Below are positions 55,968-58,464 of a stretch of 58,464 nucleotides of DNA, piece after piece (the first letter of the stretch is position 1; each line of letters begins with the position of its first letter). The notes beneath the pieces are model-generated. The model searched no databases, had not been told where the DNA came from, and saw only the letters and a list, made by a program, of their open reading frames with translations. The position numbers and the translations under genes were made by a program. The stretch lies in contig NZ_BKNN01000013.1 in the NCBI RefSeq assembly GCF_008993995.1, forward strand, positions 1-58,464, given 5' to 3'. Source of the stretch: Acinetobacter brisouii. GTDB taxonomy: Bacteria > Pseudomonadota > Gammaproteobacteria > Pseudomonadales > Moraxellaceae.

Positions 55968-55984
55968 GCTTAATAATTCCGATA

Positions 55985-56014
55985 AAAAAACCAAGGTCTT
56001 CACCTTGGTTTTTT
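55985..56014. terminator. Bidirectional terminator, small exported gene / kup
   Basis: A 13-pair stem (AAAAAACCAAGGT/ACCTTGGTTTTTT) with a CTTC loop between convergent genes. Confidence 0.93.
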
Positions 56015-56019
56015 TAGGC

Positions 56020-57891
56020 TTAAATTTCGATTTGCCCACCTAATTCAACCACACGATTGGTTGGAATCTGATAGAAATCGCTCACAGGACTGGTATTACG
56101 TTGCATAGAAATAAATAAACGTTCACGCCATGGTGACATACCATCCCCAACTTTATGTACAACGCGATCACGAGAAATAAAGAAGCTGATATGCATCAAA
56201 TCATACTCAAAGCCGAGCTGTTCATAAGCCTGTTTTAAATCACGCGGAACATTAGGTTCATCTTTAAAACCATAAAACAATTGCATACGATAAAAACGCT
56301 CATTGAGTGTTTCAACCTGAATCCGTTCTTCTTGGGTCACATACGGAACATCTTGTACCATCACAGTAATAAGAATATTACGTTCATGTAATACCTTATT
56401 GTGCTTAATGTTATGCAACATCGCATGTGGAACAACGTTTGGTGTACCTGTTAAAAATACCGCATCGCCCTGTACCCAATGTACAGCATCTGACCCAACA
56501 CTTTTTACAAACAAATCAATTGGTAGTGTGTCATGTTGCAATTTGGCAAACATCAATTCACGACCACGTTTCCATGTCATTAAAATACCAAACGCCATAC
56601 CACCAATCAGTAATGGTACCCAACCTCCTGAAAGAATTTTAAGAGAGGTCGCTGCAACCAAAATGATATCGAGCAATAAAAATGGGGTGATCACCAACAG
56701 TAATTTGAAAGTATTCCACTTCCAAGCATAATAAATGAACACGCCAATTAATAAGGTGTCACATAACATGGTTAAGGTGACTGCCAAACCATAAGCACTT
56801 GCCAAGTTAGAACTGGTTTTAAAAATCATGATCAACACAATAATTGCTGCCAACAATAACCAGTTTAGAAAAGGTACATAAATCTGCCCTTCTTCAGACT
56901 CAGAGGTATGTTTAATACTTAAACGCGGCAAATACCCCAATTGAATTGCTTGTCGTGCCAATGAAAACACACCTGAGATGACAGCCTGAGATGCGATCAC
57001 AGCTGCAATAGCCGCTAGAACAATGGTCGGATATAACGCCCAAGAAGGCACGAGTAAAAAGAACGGATTTTCAATCGCATTTGCATCACGTAGCAGTAAG
57101 GCACCTTGCCCCGCATAGTTTAAGATTAAACATGGTAGAACGACACCAAACCATGCTAAACGAATCGGTTTTGGTCCAAAATGTCCCATATCTGCATATA
57201 GTGCTTCCCCACCTGTAACTGTTAGAACAACAGCGCCCATGATAAAAAAAGACATCGTTGGGTGGGTAAAGATAAAATGAATAGCCCAATATGGATTAAT
57301 CATTCCAAGAACTAAAGGGGTTTTCGCCACACTAATAATGCCAAACACGCCAATAGTAAGAAACCATAATAAAGTGAGTGGACCAAAAAATTTTCCAACA
57401 AATGCAGTACCATGTTTTTGTACACAAAACAGGGTAATGACAATAGTAATAGCGATCGGCAGAATGTATGGATCAAATACATTTGTAGCAATAGATAAAC
57501 CTTCAATTGCTGAGAGTACCGAAACTGCTGGGGTGATAATACCATCCCCAAAAAATAGAGATGCACCAACAAAACCAATCGCAATCAGGTAGATTTTCTT
57601 ATTTTCAGCAATTTTAGCCTTACGCAAGTTTAAGGCGAGCAATGCCATGATGCCGCCTTCACCGTTGTTATCAACACGCATCACGATAGCAACATATTTA
57701 ATGCTGATAATCAGCATCAAACACCAAAAAATAATCGATAAAATACCCAAGACATTTGCTGGAGTTATTCCCAGCCCATGCGCAGCATGAAAAGATTCTT
57801 TTAACGCATAAAGTGGACTGGTACCAATATCACCAAAGACCACGCCAAGTGCTGCAAGGGTAATTGCAGACAGTCTTGTTTTTTGGGTCAT
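56020..57891 (-). CDS. kup: Low-affinity potassium transporter Kup
   Basis: A 623-residue K+/H+ symporter. The N-terminal [21 protein letters not shown] is the family signature, followed by about 12 membrane segments ([13 protein letters not shown] in the core) and a C-terminal cytoplasmic domain of about 170 residues. The ATG at MTQKTRL is preferred to one three codons earlier. Single gene, normal length. Confidence 0.95.
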   Translation of the reverse strand: MTQKTRLSAITLAALGVVFGDIGTSPLYALKESFHAAHGLGITPANVLGILSIIFWCLMLIISIKYVAIVMRVDNNGEGGIMALLALNLRKAKIAENKKIYLIAIGFVGASLFFGDGIITPAVSVLSAIEGLSIATNVFDPYILPIAITIVITLFCVQKHGTAFVGKFFGPLTLLWFLTIGVFGIISVAKTPLVLGMINPYWAIHFIFTHPTMSFFIMGAVVLTVTGGEALYADMGHFGPKPIRLAWFGVVLPCLILNYAGQGALLLRDANAIENPFFLLVPSWALYPTIVLAAIAAVIASQAVISGVFSLARQAIQLGYLPRLSIKHTSESEEGQIYVPFLNWLLLAAIIVLIMIFKTSSNLASAYGLAVTLTMLCDTLLIGVFIYYAWKWNTFKLLLVITPFLLLDIILVAATSLKILSGGWVPLLIGGMAFGILMTWKRGRELMFAKLQHDTLPIDLFVKSVGSDAVHWVQGDAVFLTGTPNVVPHAMLHNIKHNKVLHERNILITVMVQDVPYVTQEERIQVETLNERFYRMQLFYGFKDEPNVPRDLKQAYEQLGFEYDLMHISFFISRDRVVHKVGDGMSPWRERLFISMQRNTSPVSDFYQIPTNRVVELGGQIEI

Positions 57892-57979
57892 GTTTTGCAT
57901 TGCATAATTAAACCAAGATGATTTTTAGTGCAATGTTAGCATTTAAATAAAAAATTTTCCGTAAAGTGCTGATTAAATC

Positions 57980-58008
57980 TTGGCAGCCTGAGTTTTTTTA
58001 GTTACTAT
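57980..58008 (+). promoter_or_regulatory. Promoter of tRNA-Ser
   Basis: TTGGCA (57980-57985), a 17-base spacer, then TACTAT (58003-58008), ten bases before the tRNA. Confidence 0.7.
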
Positions 58009-58018
58009 CGCACGCCTT

Positions 58019-58108
58019 GGTGAGGTGTCCGAGTGGCTGAAGGAGCACGCCTGGAAAGTGTGTATACGTTTACGCGTATCGAGGGTTCGAATCCCTCTCT
58101 CACCGCCA
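58019..58108 (+). tRNA. tRNA-Ser (GGA)
   Basis: A 90-base class II tRNA with encoded CCA. The anticodon loop CTGGAAA gives GGA; a long variable arm (GTATACGTTTACGCGTAT region) is typical of Ser. The acceptor GGTGAG pairs with CTCACC, and the T loop is TTCGAAT. Confidence 0.96.
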
Positions 58109-58131
58109 AATTTGATTTCTACGGGACTGTA

Positions 58132-58193
58132 CCGTAGTGCGAAAGGCTTAAATCTAAAGGGTTTAAGCCTTTTTTTACGCCTGTACACTACGG
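58132..58193. repeat. Inverted repeat around the tRNA-Ser terminator
   Basis: CCGTAGTG (58132-58139) and its complement CACTACGG (58186-58193) bracket the terminator hairpin. Both are preceded by CTGTAC. It could be part of a larger stem or trace an insertion; no integrase gene is visible in the window. Confidence 0.5.
58144..58177 (+). terminator. Terminator of tRNA-Ser
   Basis: AGGCTTAAA (58144-58152) and TTTAAGCCT (58162-58170) form a nine-pair stem followed by seven T. Confidence 0.9.
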
Positions 58194-58267
58194 CGCAGTC
58201 TAGTAGTATCCCGACATTGTTGTCGGTACTTTTGACGGTATCTCATTAAAAACGACTATTAATGAGT

Positions 58268-58302
58268 AATGCCAATCAGTTAAGCTGATTGGCATTTTTT
58301 CT
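58268..58302 (+). terminator. Strong hairpin at the 3' end of the IS4 transposase gene
   Basis: A twelve-pair stem, AATGCCAATCAG with CTGATTGGCATT, with a TTAAG loop and a T-run on the plus strand. The transposase stop codon lies in the loop. It would stop transcription entering the element from outside. Confidence 0.8.
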
Positions 58303-58462
58303 TTGGATATTTTGCAGGTTTTCCTTTAACTACTCTCGGACACAGCCTATGCCTTTTTTCAGGTAATACATACATTTTTGAACTTTCTAATAAATGCTCT
58401 AAATGTCTAGGCAAATTACCTGCCGACTCTAAAGGCGTATGCCTCAATATATTGATAATACT
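58280..58462 (-). CDS. IS4-family transposase, C-terminal 60 residues (runs off right edge)
   Basis: The minus-strand frame entering at the window edge gives the typical end of an IS4-group transposase: SIINILRHTPLESAGNLPRH, SSKMYVLPEKRHRLCPRVVK and the basic tail KPAKYPKKKCQSA. No stop interrupts it. The YREK catalytic part is outside the window, so completeness is unknown. Confidence 0.75.
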   Translation of the reverse strand, partial: SIINILRHTPLESAGNLPRHLEHLLESSKMYVLPEKRHRLCPRVVKGKPAKYPKKKCQSA

Positions 58463-58464
58463 CA

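Noticed and set aside
58120-58260. Second degenerate tRNA or attachment site after tRNA-Ser
   Set aside because: No cloverleaf and no direct repeat of the tRNA 3' end is visible in the window; only inverted repeats are present.

Overview
The window looks like a chromosomal segment of an Acinetobacter species. The strongest pointers are a close match to the Acinetobacter fatty acyl-CoA reductase Acr1, a split his locus (hisB-hisH, hisA and hisF scattered among unrelated genes) with a PanZ-like acetyltransferase divergent from hisB, and the overall gene style at about 40% GC. It is mostly core metabolism. Fragments of five insertion elements (IS200/IS605, IS66, IS4 twice, IS630) mark sites of past rearrangement. 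I saw no rRNA, CRISPR array or prophage.

Layout. 1-380: right end of an IS200/IS605 element (TnpB tail and terminal hairpin) sitting in metY, of which only the last 82 codons remain. 650-4540: acr1, a DinB-fold protein and tex. 4856-9360: ompR-envZ, a succinyl-CoA:acetate CoA-transferase type enzyme and a YpeA-like acetyltransferase. 9353-11600: mntH with a Fur-like site, two identical tRNA-Phe genes, and a PanZ-like gene. 11684-17400: hisBH, an RNase D-like exonuclease, hisA, the thrB operon (with a cold-shock/DUF1294 membrane protein and a small membrane protein), hisF and tRNA-Thr. 17526-23395: eamA, a methyltransferase and flavoprotein pair that both start with TTG, then an MTHFR-like protein and a short core-MetE methionine synthase with two MetR-like boxes upstream. 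23836-27671: a nemR-type regulator with its palindromic operator and three electrophile-detoxification genes. 27680-28390: IS66 and IS4 debris. 28438-36890: parE-yqiA, a lipase, a DMT exporter, an MFS remnant, a glutathione peroxidase, an RcnB-like protein, adhP with a Fur-like site, and a small kinase. 37013-43584: IS630 debris, then a six-gene operon exbD-tonB-receptor-exbB-phospholipase D-cdh. 43751-51045: the full atpIBEFHAGDC operon. 51124-54151: znuA divergent from zur-znuC-znuB. 54146-58462: a secreted nuclease, a small exported protein, kup, tRNA-Ser and the 3' end of an IS4-family transposase.

How the parts relate. Metal control recurs: Fur-like sites precede mntH, adhP and the TonB operon, and a Zur-like palindrome sits between znuA and zur. 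Sulfur/methionine metabolism is touched three times: metY is broken, a folate-domain-less MetE is paired with an MTHFR-like protein, and thrB feeds the threonine branch. The most unusual unit is the TonB operon, which joins a complete private energy-transduction set and an outer-membrane receptor to two exported phospholipid-type hydrolases; this suggests, without proving, uptake of a lipid-derived or nucleotide-lipid-derived nutrient under iron control. A second unusual item is a run of eight G inside the spacer of the predicted atp promoter.
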